A stretch of DNA of 29,074 nt from contig URJS01000021.1 in assembly GCA_900548205.1 (NCBI GenBank), forward strand, positions 1 through 29,074, written 5' to 3'. The position numbers were made by a program, and so were the translations under genes. Of the stretch, positions 1 to 8,445 are shown piece after piece. The first letter of the stretch is position 1. Each line of letters opens with the position of its first letter. Origin of the DNA: an uncultured Roseburia sp. GTDB lineage: Bacteria; Bacillota; Clostridia; Lachnospirales; Lachnospiraceae. The notes below the pieces were generated by a model that had not been told where the DNA came from, did no database searches, and saw nothing but the letters and a program-made list of their open reading frames with translations.

Positions 1-18
1 GCCCTGTATGCAAAAATC

Positions 19-345
19 TCATCCTTTATGCATTGTGTTTCCGAGACTACTCTTTAAAATATAATAAAAGCCATTCCGGATATGCAGCTCCTTCACTCCA
101 TCGCTGTCAATATCAGATAAAAAAGTTTCCACATCACTTACATCTTCCCAGAACAAGTCTTCCAGAAAATAAGTTTTTCCACTCTCTTTCATAGCAGGCA
201 CTTGCCCATCCAAAAAACGTTGGTACTCTTCCTCTGTGATCTTCTCTGCAATTTTTCTATATGCAAGAAACACAGCCACCATACTGCCCATGATAAGGAA
301 CATTGCCATGCAGATTTTTTTAGCTCTCACCCTCATCATATACAA
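19..345 (-). CDS. Small membrane-anchored protein, probably truncated
   Basis: About 108 residues. A short basic N-terminus is followed by one hydrophobic segment (roughly residues 11-29), consistent with an uncleaved signal anchor and an extracytoplasmic remainder. Near residues 73-90 there is a D-x-D-x-DG-xx-EL motif, a calcium-loop-like signature that also occurs in the 519-residue exported protein at 5309-6868. The frame ends soon after that motif (last residues NTMHKG), where relatives would be expected to continue, so this may be a 3'-truncated or frameshifted copy; the window edge prevents checking. The start is TTG at 345 or ATG at 339. An AGGAG lies just upstream and fits the TTG with short spacing or the ATG with about ten bases. 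No enzymatic function can be assigned. Confidence 0.55.
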   Translation of the reverse strand: MYMMRVRAKKICMAMFLIMGSMVAVFLAYRKIAEKITEEEYQRFLDGQVPAMKESGKTYFLEDLFWEDVSDVETFLSDIDSDGVKELHIRNGFYYILKSSLGNTMHKG

Positions 346-371
346 TCATCTCCTTTATTTCATCGGTTGTC

Positions 372-1781
372 TTATTTTGAATACAGTACATCTACCAGCA
401 CAATACGGTCTTTTCCTGCACCGAATCCGCTCTGATATCCTATCAGACCTTTCCCCTTTTCCCAGACAAAGCTCTCATAATATCCCGTCTCTGTAAGATC
501 ATTATAACTGCGATAGGTACATACTGCTCCATCCACCGTGATCATCTCGTGCCAGCCCTTTTCTGCCTTCAACGGATCTTCTTTCCCCGTCTCCTGACAG
601 ACCACCGTGCCTTTTGTAGGAAACTCCTCCTCATTTTTTATGCCCGCTTCCATCCCAGTTTCATCCATTCGATAAATTTTGTCTTCTGTCACATAAAAAT
701 AACCAAGAAAAAATCTGTCCCCACCGTAGGAATATCTGCCGGCAGCCTCTGCGTCACTCTCTATCATCAGTGTATACAAAATACCATTTTCTCTCTGTGC
801 CTCCTGTTCCACTTGTATCTTTGCCTGCTCATACTCTCCAAATGGAGTGCCTGCAAACTCCGCCTCAAACTCTACCGTCTCTGTCCCATAGTCAAAGAAA
901 TACGGCGTCTGGGCTGTCGCCTCACTCTCTCCCGAACTTCCCGGCAGCATGCTCTCCACAAAATCTTCTCTTAAAAGCTCCCGAACCCGTTCCATCTCAA
1001 TCGCAAATTCGTTGTATGCGAGTCCTCCAAGCAAATGATGCAGATTGACAACGACAAAATCCTTCCCTGCCAAAGCCCTGTCCACATCATCGCCCCAAAA
1101 AGCACTCCACCACTCCGAAAACGACATCTTCCTTTCTTTTATATACCACTCTATATCTCTGTCGTCACCATTCAGCTCCTCCAGAAGCATATACGAATTA
1201 TCCCAGTCCTCATCCCCATATCCATATATACCGCTCATTTTTAAAAGTCCCGTTTCGCCGCCCCATGCCGTAATATCCTCAAACCGGTCCTGCAGCAGCA
1301 TTTGGCTCAGACCTTCCATATCATCAACCACATCTTCTAACGCAAGAACCTTCATCTCCTCACAGTCGATCGTTGTTGCCATCATGATTGTGTCTCCTCC
1401 ATCTGCCGACACGGAATGCTGCACCCATCCAACGTAACTGATGCTTATGAGTTTCTCATCTGCACAGCTTATTTCATATCGCTTCGTTCCTATATCAGAA
1501 ATGTAGCCGGCTCCATCCTCAGGAGATAACTGTTCTCTCACCTTTTTTATATCATCCTCGATCAACTGATTGATTTTTCTTTCCTTTTCCTTATCCCTGC
1601 TCCCCGTCATTTGTGGGTATGAAATATCCACTCTGCCATATTCATTCTTGTACTCATAAGCCGTTTCCTCAAACTGAAAGGAGAGATCGGAGCTTTCCTG
1701 CTCCCATCTCCAAAAACAAAACACGCAAACAATCACAAGCGCCGCCGTCACTGCGCCTGTTATGTACCAGCTTTTTTTCAT
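372..1781 (-). CDS. Membrane-anchored exported protein of unknown function
   Basis: 469 residues. Residues 1-5 are basic, residues about 6-25 form a single transmembrane helix, and the rest is acidic and predicted to be outside the cell. Residues about 45-90 (a YPQM-G segment, then K-INQLIEDD-K) resemble the N-terminal part of DUF4163/DUF3298 proteins; this is recognised from memory. The last 150 residues form a domain with the pattern FLGYFYVT-EDKIY-M ... G-TVVC-E ... G(W/Y)H ... V(F)WEKGKG that recurs in the next gene upstream (1835-2551), so the two are paralogues by duplication or fusion. The start ATG is preceded by AAGGTGATTGA, a plausible ribosome site. It lies 54 bases downstream of that paralogue, probably in one transcription unit. 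Biochemical role unknown. Confidence 0.75.
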   Translation of the reverse strand: MKKSWYITGAVTAALVIVCVFCFWRWEQESSDLSFQFEETAYEYKNEYGRVDISYPQMTGSRDKEKERKINQLIEDDIKKVREQLSPEDGAGYISDIGTKRYEISCADEKLISISYVGWVQHSVSADGGDTIMMATTIDCEEMKVLALEDVVDDMEGLSQMLLQDRFEDITAWGGETGLLKMSGIYGYGDEDWDNSYMLLEELNGDDRDIEWYIKERKMSFSEWWSAFWGDDVDRALAGKDFVVVNLHHLLGGLAYNEFAIEMERVRELLREDFVESMLPGSSGESEATAQTPYFFDYGTETVEFEAEFAGTPFGEYEQAKIQVEQEAQRENGILYTLMIESDAEAAGRYSYGGDRFFLGYFYVTEDKIYRMDETGMEAGIKNEEEFPTKGTVVCQETGKEDPLKAEKGWHEMITVDGAVCTYRSYNDLTETGYYESFVWEKGKGLIGYQSGFGAGKDRIVLVDVLYSK

Positions 1782-1834
1782 TCAATCACCTTTTATCCTT
1801 CGGTTCTACTCCTCCATCCTATCATAATCACAGC

Positions 1835-2551
1835 CTAATGAAACAATTTATATGGATAACCATAGTCTTCTTTCTGCTGTTTCTTCAAGTCTGTTCCAAA
1901 TTCCACATGCATGTTTTTTGCACCATTTCCATGCATATAATAAACAATTCCTTTTCCCTTTTCCCAAACCATCAATAAATAATCTTTTGAACCGTAAAAA
2001 TAATCATTATAAAAACGAAAGATCCTTTTTTCTCCATCTGCCTCTACAAATGCATGATATCCGGCATCATCCACTACATCAGCCGTCCCGTTTTCACAGC
2101 AGACAATCGTCCACTCTTTTAAAAATAAATCCTCATCTGATTCCAGACCGGAAATTATGATCTCATTTTTTTCCTCCGTATACCCATCGATGTCTGACGG
2201 CATATAGTAAATATCCTCAGACGTAACATAGTAATATCCCAGATATTCCCTTCCCAACGCGAATTGATCGAACGGGTCTGTCACATTCAGCTGATCCAGT
2301 TCTAAAGCATACAAGCTGCCCTTTTGAAAGGATTTCAGTTCTTTTATATGCAAACTGATATCCTGCCAAATATCCCGATAGCTATGTAGATAAAAATATC
2401 CTTCATATTCTACTTCTTTCTGTGTCGGCATATAAAACCATGTATTTTGAGGCTCATGTCTGCTTTCTTCTTTATCATTTTCACTGCACAAAATCACAAG
2501 AAGGATCAAAAACAAGCTTACTACAATGGATGAAAGAAAATTTTTTATCAT
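1835..2551 (-). CDS. Membrane-anchored paralogue with shared C-terminal domain
   Basis: About 238 residues from the ATG at 2551. A longer reading begins at 2578, but the strong GGGAGG eight bases before 2551 supports the shorter form, which then starts MIKNFLSS with a hydrophobic anchor at about residues 4-20. The mature part carries the same domain as the C-terminus of the 372-1781 protein: (Y/F)LGYYYVTSEDIYYM, an xTIVCCENG stretch, GYHAFVEADG and VWEKGKG. It lacks the DUF4163/DUF3298-like N-terminal region, so the domain appears able to stand alone. Flanked on both sides by other exported proteins on the same strand. Function unknown; extracytoplasmic location is inferred only from the anchor. 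Confidence 0.7.
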   Translation of the reverse strand: MIKNFLSSIVVSLFLILLVILCSENDKEESRHEPQNTWFYMPTQKEVEYEGYFYLHSYRDIWQDISLHIKELKSFQKGSLYALELDQLNVTDPFDQFALGREYLGYYYVTSEDIYYMPSDIDGYTEEKNEIIISGLESDEDLFLKEWTIVCCENGTADVVDDAGYHAFVEADGEKRIFRFYNDYFYGSKDYLLMVWEKGKGIVYYMHGNGAKNMHVEFGTDLKKQQKEDYGYPYKLFH

Positions 2552-2586
2552 ATTATTTTCCTCCCAGGATCTATGCAAAACGCCGT

Positions 2587-3096
2587 TTAGTCATCAAGGC
2601 TTGGATAATACGACGAATTTCTCCACTCCTCTAATGTATACACTTCAAACTCACTGTCTGCCAGTCCTACCATATCCTTCCATAAAACCTTATCAAAATT
2701 GACACTCACATAAAACGTGCTCCAGCTCACACTGTGATCCTCCCACATCTCTCTCACATGAACGGAATAATACTCTCCCAAATATTCGCTTCCCGCCCCA
2801 TTTTTGTATACTTCCTCTACTTCAAGATCATAGGTTTGATATAAATACGCCTGCCCATCACTCTTCAGATCTACATAAGCAGCCCAGTCATCAATCTCCG
2901 GCACCTGTTCCGAAAGGCAGTCTGATATTTTAACAATCGTATCTTCCTGTGTTTCTGCATTCTGCGTACACTCCTCTGCTTCTTTTCCCTCATTTCTCAC
3001 CTGCAATACCTGCCTATTGTTTCTTTCATTCCAAAACATAAAAATGAAAATAACACCTATTGTTAAAATACCCATAATCGAAAAAACTTTTTTCAT
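2587..3096 (-). CDS. Short exported protein, possible truncated paralogue
   Basis: About 169 residues from the ATG at 3096 (frame open to 3105; GGGGAG abuts the earlier ATG too closely, while 3096 has proper spacing). Starts MKKVFSIMG with one hydrophobic segment (residues about 5-20), then a charged linker and a mature domain of about 110 residues. A short stretch, SEYLGEYYSVHV, parallels REYLGYYYVTSED in the neighbour at 1835-2551. Past that point the similarity fades, so it could be a diverged or recombined member of the same family. It ends 36 bases before the neighbour's start codon, which suggests cotranscription. No catalytic motif seen. Confidence 0.65.
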   Translation of the reverse strand: MKKVFSIMGILTIGVIFIFMFWNERNNRQVLQVRNEGKEAEECTQNAETQEDTIVKISDCLSEQVPEIDDWAAYVDLKSDGQAYLYQTYDLEVEEVYKNGAGSEYLGEYYSVHVREMWEDHSVSWSTFYVSVNFDKVLWKDMVGLADSEFEVYTLEEWRNSSYYPSLDD

Positions 3097-3178
3097 CAAA
3101 TGCATCTCCCCAAACCATCAACGAATCCATCGCATTTTCATCTGCTTCAAATCAAACCAACTTTGCTCATTCATGATT

Positions 3179-4570
3179 CTACATTCCTAAATTAACAACC
3201 TCTCCTTCTGTCAATACCATCTCTTTTTCAGGTAACAAGACATATGTAGCGATATGTGTCACCTTATCCTCATCAAGTCTTATAATATTCAGTAAATAAC
3301 CATAATCTGATACATGATAGACCCGAAAAGTATAAATACCATCTTCAAATTCCTTCACCCATAACTGCATTAATCTGATTCCCGATTCATACTCTTCCAT
3401 ACTCAAATTTTCCATCTTTACAAATACATCTTCTTCTGGATCAAAATAATAAAACCTTATTTTTAAATATTCCGCCGTACTCCTGTTAGATGGCTCATAC
3501 ACCGACTTACTCATATATATGGGTAATCCGCAGTTTGCAATATCAGCCATATAAACAGTTTCTCCTGTCTCTAAAACCTTCTCTGCCTTTTTTTCATCAC
3601 CATAATATTCATCAATTGTTCCTTTTCCAGAGTCAAGATATTGGGCTGTCATAAACTCTATCTCTGTTTTCTCTAAATATTCTTCTATGCTCTCCCTTAT
3701 TTCTGATGTAACATTTGGATTTGTATACAACCGTCTTCTTGTATATTGTTTGGGAAGATACCTGATCCATAAATTTTGTGTCTCCGCTTGGAAACCCAAT
3801 TGATACAATCGTACCCCATCATACTCTTTCAAATTATAATTATAGGAAAGATACATATAATAATAACAATTTTCGTATTTTATAACTCTGCCCACTCCTT
3901 CATTTTGTGTTTCAAACTCACTTACCAAAACAAACTCACCATCCATATGATCGTTCACCGAAACGCAAACGCCCCCATTGGAACCACCTGTACCATATTC
4001 AAAAACATATTGTTCCTGCCCACTTGAACCTGATATGCGAAAAATATTCATAAGGTACTGCGGCGCCAAACGATTTTCCGCTAAGAATCTATATGCCTCC
4101 TCCAAACTTTCAGGCTGATCTTCTGCATCCAACAATTGGGGAAATAACAGGCAAAGCTCCTCAAGATTCATGGCATATTTTCCTTCCCCAAACGTATTTA
4201 CCAATTCTTCATACGCCTTCTCCAGTGCCCCGGCATCTCCATAACAATAATCGTGTAAAAAGATTTCTATCATTCTAACCAATTCTTCCGGAAAATCGCT
4301 GTCTGCATCTCTACCTGAGATTGTAAATGTTTCTTCATTGCTTGTATATCTGCTTAAGTATTCATTTATCCCAATTTCCAATAATTCACTTCCTACGATT
4401 TCCAGAAACTCTCTGTTTAACAAGTCCGTATCCAAAATTTCATATTTTGACTCAATCGTATTCTGTTCCGTCTCATCAATTTCTGTACTTGTTATGTTAT
4501 CTTCAGATATGTTACAACCGCTACACATAGACAATGCAATAATTAGTATCGGGAAAAAAATCTTTTTCAT
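3179..4570 (-). CDS. Putative lipoprotein of unknown function
   Basis: 463 residues. The N-terminus MKKIFFPILIIALSMCSGC is a type II signal peptide: basic n-region, hydrophobic core, and a lipobox-like SGC whose Cys19 would carry the lipid (Cys16 is an alternative). A Ser/Thr/Glu-rich linker follows, as is normal for surface lipoproteins. The body is acidic with many aromatic residues and no motif I recognise. An AGGAG lies about 10 bases before the ATG. It belongs to the run of exported proteins on this strand; substrate and partner are unknown. Confidence 0.75.
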   Translation of the reverse strand: MKKIFFPILIIALSMCSGCNISEDNITSTEIDETEQNTIESKYEILDTDLLNREFLEIVGSELLEIGINEYLSRYTSNEETFTISGRDADSDFPEELVRMIEIFLHDYCYGDAGALEKAYEELVNTFGEGKYAMNLEELCLLFPQLLDAEDQPESLEEAYRFLAENRLAPQYLMNIFRISGSSGQEQYVFEYGTGGSNGGVCVSVNDHMDGEFVLVSEFETQNEGVGRVIKYENCYYYMYLSYNYNLKEYDGVRLYQLGFQAETQNLWIRYLPKQYTRRRLYTNPNVTSEIRESIEEYLEKTEIEFMTAQYLDSGKGTIDEYYGDEKKAEKVLETGETVYMADIANCGLPIYMSKSVYEPSNRSTAEYLKIRFYYFDPEEDVFVKMENLSMEEYESGIRLMQLWVKEFEDGIYTFRVYHVSDYGYLLNIIRLDEDKVTHIATYVLLPEKEMVLTEGEVVNLGM

Positions 4571-4677
4571 CTCTTCTTTTGCTCCTAAAACAATTCAAAA
4601 ACCTAATTCTTCTCTATGTGACTTTATTTTTCTTGATTTCGCTTTATCATTATCATCTTCGTCTATATAAAGATCAT

Positions 4678-5289
4678 TTAATCAAAAAAATTCTCGAACA
4701 TCTGGACTTGTCCAACACGTTCTAATTTAAAATACGAACCATTTTTTTCCATAATTAACACATCTTCACAAATTATAAATTTCAATGGCTCCACGTCTAC
4801 CGCTGAACCAAATTTTTGATTTTTCTGAGAACATATGGCAATCGTCAGTATTCCCTCTTTATCTTCATAACTTCGATCTGTCCATGTCACATCCAAAAAA
4901 GCTTCTATGGATAATTGGCTAATCTTTGCTGTATAGCAATAATACACTGGCTTGTACTCTGGAATGCCGCCATCGATCCATACCTTTTGGTCGAAAATAA
5001 AAATATCCCCATCGTAACCGTCCCATTGATATTGGACAGAATTGTCATATCCGACAAACTCTTTTACCTGCCATACTCCATATATCCTTTGTTCTATCTC
5101 TTTTGTTGCAGTTTCAAAATCACACGGGAATTGTGATGTATAGTTTGATAAGATATTCTGGCATTCTTCATTATTCCATTTTTCACTATTACTTAACTGT
5201 GTACTTTTCATCTCAGATAATCCCAATAAGAAAATTGCGATCATTACTATAGCCAATAAAATGCACTCTTTCTTTTTTATCATTTTCAT
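4678..5289 (-). CDS. Anchored protein with lipocalin-like fold (tentative)
   Basis: 203 residues with an N-terminal signal anchor (residues about 8-25). From about residue 68 the pattern YGVWQVKEFVGY opens a beta-rich domain. It resembles the GxW motif that begins lipocalin-like domains common in exported clostridial proteins; this is motif-level recognition only. Alternative starts are ATG 5289 and ATG 5283, and neither has a strong Shine-Dalgarno sequence. Only 19 bases separate it from the end of the upstream 519-residue gene, so the two are probably cotranscribed. Ligand and role unknown. Confidence 0.65.
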   Translation of the reverse strand: MKMIKKKECILLAIVMIAIFLLGLSEMKSTQLSNSEKWNNEECQNILSNYTSQFPCDFETATKEIEQRIYGVWQVKEFVGYDNSVQYQWDGYDGDIFIFDQKVWIDGGIPEYKPVYYCYTAKISQLSIEAFLDVTWTDRSYEDKEGILTIAICSQKNQKFGSAVDVEPLKFIICEDVLIMEKNGSYFKLERVGQVQMFENFFD

Positions 5290-5308
5290 AATATTGATTT
5301 CATGATAC

Positions 5309-6868
5309 CTAATCTAATAAATTTCTAGGAACACTTAAGATATAGTATCCATGAAAAGACACTCCTTCTTCAAAAGGGAAATAAATATATAAATACTGTT
5401 TGTCCAACCCAATATTCTGACTACTAAAACGGTCAAAACTTCCTTCCGTTGTACTTACACGAATTTGTTCTTTAAATGTCTCAACAAAACAATGAATCAC
5501 ATCCGGATCATGTGCGTCTTCCTCATTAAATTCACTATATGTTCCCGCATATACCTCAAAATCTCCCATCTGCAGAACTTCCTGTACCTCATCTAAATCT
5601 GCCAGATCACTAAAATAAATGTACTCCCCTTTTTCCGTATTGATCGTAACGAGATATTGATGCATATACGATGGTCCCCCCACACACGAGTCTATAGAAA
5701 AAGCCAAGCTTATATAATCATTTTCCAATTGTAGGACATCATAATCAATTTCGGTTCCTGCATAAGCATTGAGATCCTGCACCTCTCCCTCCAATCTCGT
5801 AATCGCTTCCGCAGATGTTTCTCCATACATAGAAAATGCAGCATCTTTTAGCAGCAAATTCACTTTATTTATATCCACATCCAAATCACCCACATCTTCA
5901 AGTTGCGGAAAATTTACCATTACATAGTATGGAGCCTGAAGATTTTCAGTTCTTTCTCTGTACAAAGAGTATACTTCATTTCTTATGTGCAAATTCTGAT
6001 TTTTCTCCATGCTATTCAATGTCTCTGTTCCAATAAAATCCCCCCCGAAAGCCTCCTCATACGTCACCATAGTAACAGGATGTTTCAGTACTTCAAAAAA
6101 ATCTTTCGTCACTTCATCCCATTGTTCCTGATCAAGATACCCACTCATATTTTCATTTCCGACTGTAGAAATTTTATATTCCTCTCCATCCATTTCTAAA
6201 ATACCTGTGCCGGTTATAAAAGGAATCCTATCATCTGACCTTTCCAAGATACCGCTTTGTACATATCGATTATTATGTCCACTTGTAGTATTACTATATC
6301 CTATTTGGTTAGAACCAAGAAGTACTTCATATTCATCTAGCCAATGATATACTTCTACTTTTTGCTCTTTCAAACGGTATTTTAATATGCAGAAACCATT
6401 TATTGCAGTATCCATTAACAATTCTGGAAGTCCGTCCCCATCACAATCAATAAAACGATATTTACTATTTTTTACAAATTGTTCAACAAACTCAATGTCG
6501 TCTAAATCCGCCCCCCCTCGAAGATGATCCCGAAAATAGACAGCTCCTTCTTCCTCATACTCCAGCGGTATCTGATTTGTAATAGTCATATAAAAAGCTT
6601 CCTTATACTCCTGTTCCACTTGAGGCGTGTAAATCTCCCAATTAATCGGATATTCTTTCGACGAAAAATCAAATTCTTTTATCCCCTCATATATTATGCT
6701 GCTGTCCTGCCTGCTCATATATTCTGTTTCGATTTCGTCGGTTCTAATTTCCTCCGTTCCGCTCTCTCTCGTTTTAGTTTCCACCATCTGTTTGTAATTT
6801 AAGACACCAGCCAACAAGATTATAACTACGATTCCCATTGTCCCAATATTCATAATCTTTCTTTTCAC
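5309..6868 (-). CDS. Large exported protein with calcium-loop-like motif
   Basis: 519 residues from a GTG start (MKRKIMN). The hydrophobic anchor spans about residues 8-24, followed by a Glu/Thr-rich linker. Around residues 139-150 the sequence FIDCDGDGLPELLM is a D-x-D-x-DG-xx-EL loop, the motif also found in the small protein at 19-345. The C-terminal third (PYYVMVNFPQL onward, with a VGG-PS-MHQYLVTINTE segment) resembles the DUF3298 part of clostridial surface proteins. The predicted protein is extracytoplasmic with no catalytic residues that I can name. Its ribosome site is weak (GGGTG upstream of GTG). It is the first of the exported-protein run after the Rhs locus. Confidence 0.7.
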   Translation of the reverse strand: MKRKIMNIGTMGIVVIILLAGVLNYKQMVETKTRESGTEEIRTDEIETEYMSRQDSSIIYEGIKEFDFSSKEYPINWEIYTPQVEQEYKEAFYMTITNQIPLEYEEEGAVYFRDHLRGGADLDDIEFVEQFVKNSKYRFIDCDGDGLPELLMDTAINGFCILKYRLKEQKVEVYHWLDEYEVLLGSNQIGYSNTTSGHNNRYVQSGILERSDDRIPFITGTGILEMDGEEYKISTVGNENMSGYLDQEQWDEVTKDFFEVLKHPVTMVTYEEAFGGDFIGTETLNSMEKNQNLHIRNEVYSLYRERTENLQAPYYVMVNFPQLEDVGDLDVDINKVNLLLKDAAFSMYGETSAEAITRLEGEVQDLNAYAGTEIDYDVLQLENDYISLAFSIDSCVGGPSYMHQYLVTINTEKGEYIYFSDLADLDEVQEVLQMGDFEVYAGTYSEFNEEDAHDPDVIHCFVETFKEQIRVSTTEGSFDRFSSQNIGLDKQYLYIYFPFEEGVSFHGYYILSVPRNLLD

Positions 6869-6897
6869 AACAATCTATGACACCCTTTCATATATCA

Positions 6898-7263
6898 TTA
6901 TTCATCCCAGTACCTGTATCTCTCTCCCTTAGCATTTATTTTCTTTAAATATTCACATTTTCTTTTAGAAAAAAGACCTGTCATAAATGACTTTTGCATT
7001 TCCTCTGCAAAAATATTGATTAATTCCGGCTCAAGAATATCTAACGCCAGGGGTTTCACTTCATCGAAAATCGAACTTACTCTTTCCATCGTTATTTCCT
7101 TCTCAAAATATTTAATTACACTATCGCTCCAAAAAATCCCTTCTGTAAATTCAATGTCAAAATCCCATATATCACTTGTCCAAAATTCTCTTTCATTCAG
7201 CGCGAGTAAATTATCATTTTCTTTAAAAAGAAAAACCGAAAGATATTTAAAAAAAAGAATATT
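6898..7263 (-). pseudogene. Second half of a frameshifted immunity-like gene
   Basis: This frame is open from a stop at 7264-7266 to the stop at 6898; its only internal ATG (7089) would give a 63-residue product. Read from 7251 it continues KYLSVFLFKENDNLLALNE and ends GERYRYWDE, about 118 codons of coding character. It begins where the 168-residue protein at 7247-7753 terminates, at a run of eight T on the coding strand (plus-strand A at 7249-7256). Removing one T fuses the frames into one protein of about 290 residues. The 63-codon ATG form is therefore probably not a gene of its own. The whole gene sits immediately downstream of a Rhs toxin/immunity pair, so an immunity or accessory role is inferred from position. 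Confidence 0.7.
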
Positions 7264-7753
7264 TTATTTGTGGTGAACCTTCAAATATTATTTGAAACAA
7301 CTTTAAAATATTATCTTTGCAAATTGCAATTGTCGTATTATATAAAGAAACCCAGCCGAGCATCCCTAAGCCCCTCATATTCATTCTTTTCATCGTTTGC
7401 TTCACATAATATTCCATTAGGTATTGATAATTTTCTTCTCCAACCGCAAATTCAAAAGCTTCCTTATTGTAAAATATCATTGAATTAAACTTCGTATAAA
7501 TATCTACTGCAATTTTATTCTCATATATAACAGCCTGCTCTATCGTCTTTCTATAAAATGGCAATAGATATTTTATTAATTCCGGCTGGATATACTGCGC
7601 GTACCTGCAATCATCTGCAAAATTAAGTAAAATTAAATATTCTTCTGTAAACTTTCCCCCTATCTCTTTACCTGAAATAAATTTTTGTAATTGACACAAA
7701 TCCGTTTCGTAAAGCCGCATAATGATTGATAAACATTTAGGATCTATCGACAT
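7247..7753 (-). CDS. N-terminal part of frameshifted Rhs-linked gene
   Basis: 168 residues, helical-looking and soluble, with no signal peptide, starting MSIDPKCLS with AGGGG upstream of the ATG. It terminates as YSFF-stop within a T8 homopolymer. The following frame (6898-7263) continues the protein if the run is shortened by one base, giving about 290 residues. The sequence allows three readings: a genuine inactivating indel, a contingency (on/off) tract or transcriptional slippage site, or a sequencing error. I recognise no family. Location 94 bases downstream of the small immunity candidate and beyond the Rhs toxin suggests it belonged to a toxin-immunity cassette. Confidence 0.65.
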   Translation of the reverse strand: MSIDPKCLSIIMRLYETDLCQLQKFISGKEIGGKFTEEYLILLNFADDCRYAQYIQPELIKYLLPFYRKTIEQAVIYENKIAVDIYTKFNSMIFYNKEAFEFAVGEENYQYLMEYYVKQTMKRMNMRGLGMLGWVSLYNTTIAICKDNILKLFQIIFEGSPQIKYSFF

Positions 7754-7846
7754 AACTTTTTCACCCCTACATCTGTTTCCTTAGGTGGATTTAATGCTGA
7801 AACCCTATTAATATTAGGATATTTACTTTAAACAACTCATGAAGTA

Positions 7847-8095
7847 TCATATACTATCATAAATTGACAAATTCCGATTACAATATCCATCAACAAAGTC
7901 CATCAATTCCAATAATATATCCTCTGTCCGGGAGTCGCTTATACCTCTTAATCTTTGCAGATTCTCCAGCATACTATCCTTATCCATCCCTTTATCCTTA
8001 AACCTTATCAAACACTCACGAAGAAAGAATAAATCATTTTGATGATTTTTAACTTCGCTTTGTATTAACTGAATAAATTCTTTATTTAATGACAT
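7847..8095 (-). CDS. Small helical immunity protein candidate
   Basis: 82 residues from the ATG at 8095 (MSLNKEFIQLIQ). The frame is open to 8110, but GGGAGA lies eight bases before 8095 and decides this start. The protein is acidic, lacks cysteine-rich or membrane segments, and is predicted to be all-helical. It overlaps the last codons of the Tse2-like toxin frame by ten bases, which is the arrangement expected of a cognate immunity gene made with its toxin. In the Pseudomonas Tse2 system the immunity protein Tsi2 is likewise a small helical protein; that parallel is by size and context, not by sequence. Confident as a gene, moderate for the immunity role. Confidence 0.7.
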   Translation of the reverse strand: MSLNKEFIQLIQSEVKNHQNDLFFLRECLIRFKDKGMDKDSMLENLQRLRGISDSRTEDILLELMDFVDGYCNRNLSIYDSI

Positions 8096-8445
8096 TTTAC
8101 ATTCTCCCAATTTCTTTGTGTACCTTCTAAAGCTTTTTGATAATCATCAAATGGCATAGGTTTTGATGGCTGTATAGTTCCATGGTTGGGTTTATCCTGA
8201 ACATAAGCCAAATCTGATCCTAAATGACTGGTACTCATTTTCCAAACCGGATCCTTACCTGTACCATCAAACGCTGATGGTCTACGATGTGCTGGCAAAT
8301 CTTCCAGACTCGGAGCAACAGATATTCCTCCCGTCTCAGGATATACCATTCCATTCTTATCAATAGGTATGTCTACATTAGGTCTTGCACCTAAAGTTCT
8401 CGCTGTATTTCCTACTTTAGGCTTCCCCCATCCTCTATCATACCC
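8086..8445 (-). pseudogene. Rhs C-terminal toxin domain, Tse2-like, out of frame
   Basis: This frame reads GYDRGWGKPKVGNTARTLGA and on to WENVKCH. Two blocks stand out: P-x-TGG-x-SV (PETGGISV) and HGT-I-x-P-x-KPM (HGTIQPSKPM). Both match, in order and spacing, blocks I recall from Tse2, the ADP-ribosyltransferase-fold toxin of Pseudomonas (PDTGG-SV and H-x-TI-P-KPM). The Rhs core frame at 8412-8948 ends FVFRGMIED-, while this frame would give FVFRGYDRGW if one G were added to the G4 run (plus-strand CCCC at 8443-8446). The toxin is thus separated from its Rhs tip by a single-base shift. An internal ATG at 8349 could give only an 87-residue fragment lacking the N-terminal toxin part. Confidence 0.75.
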
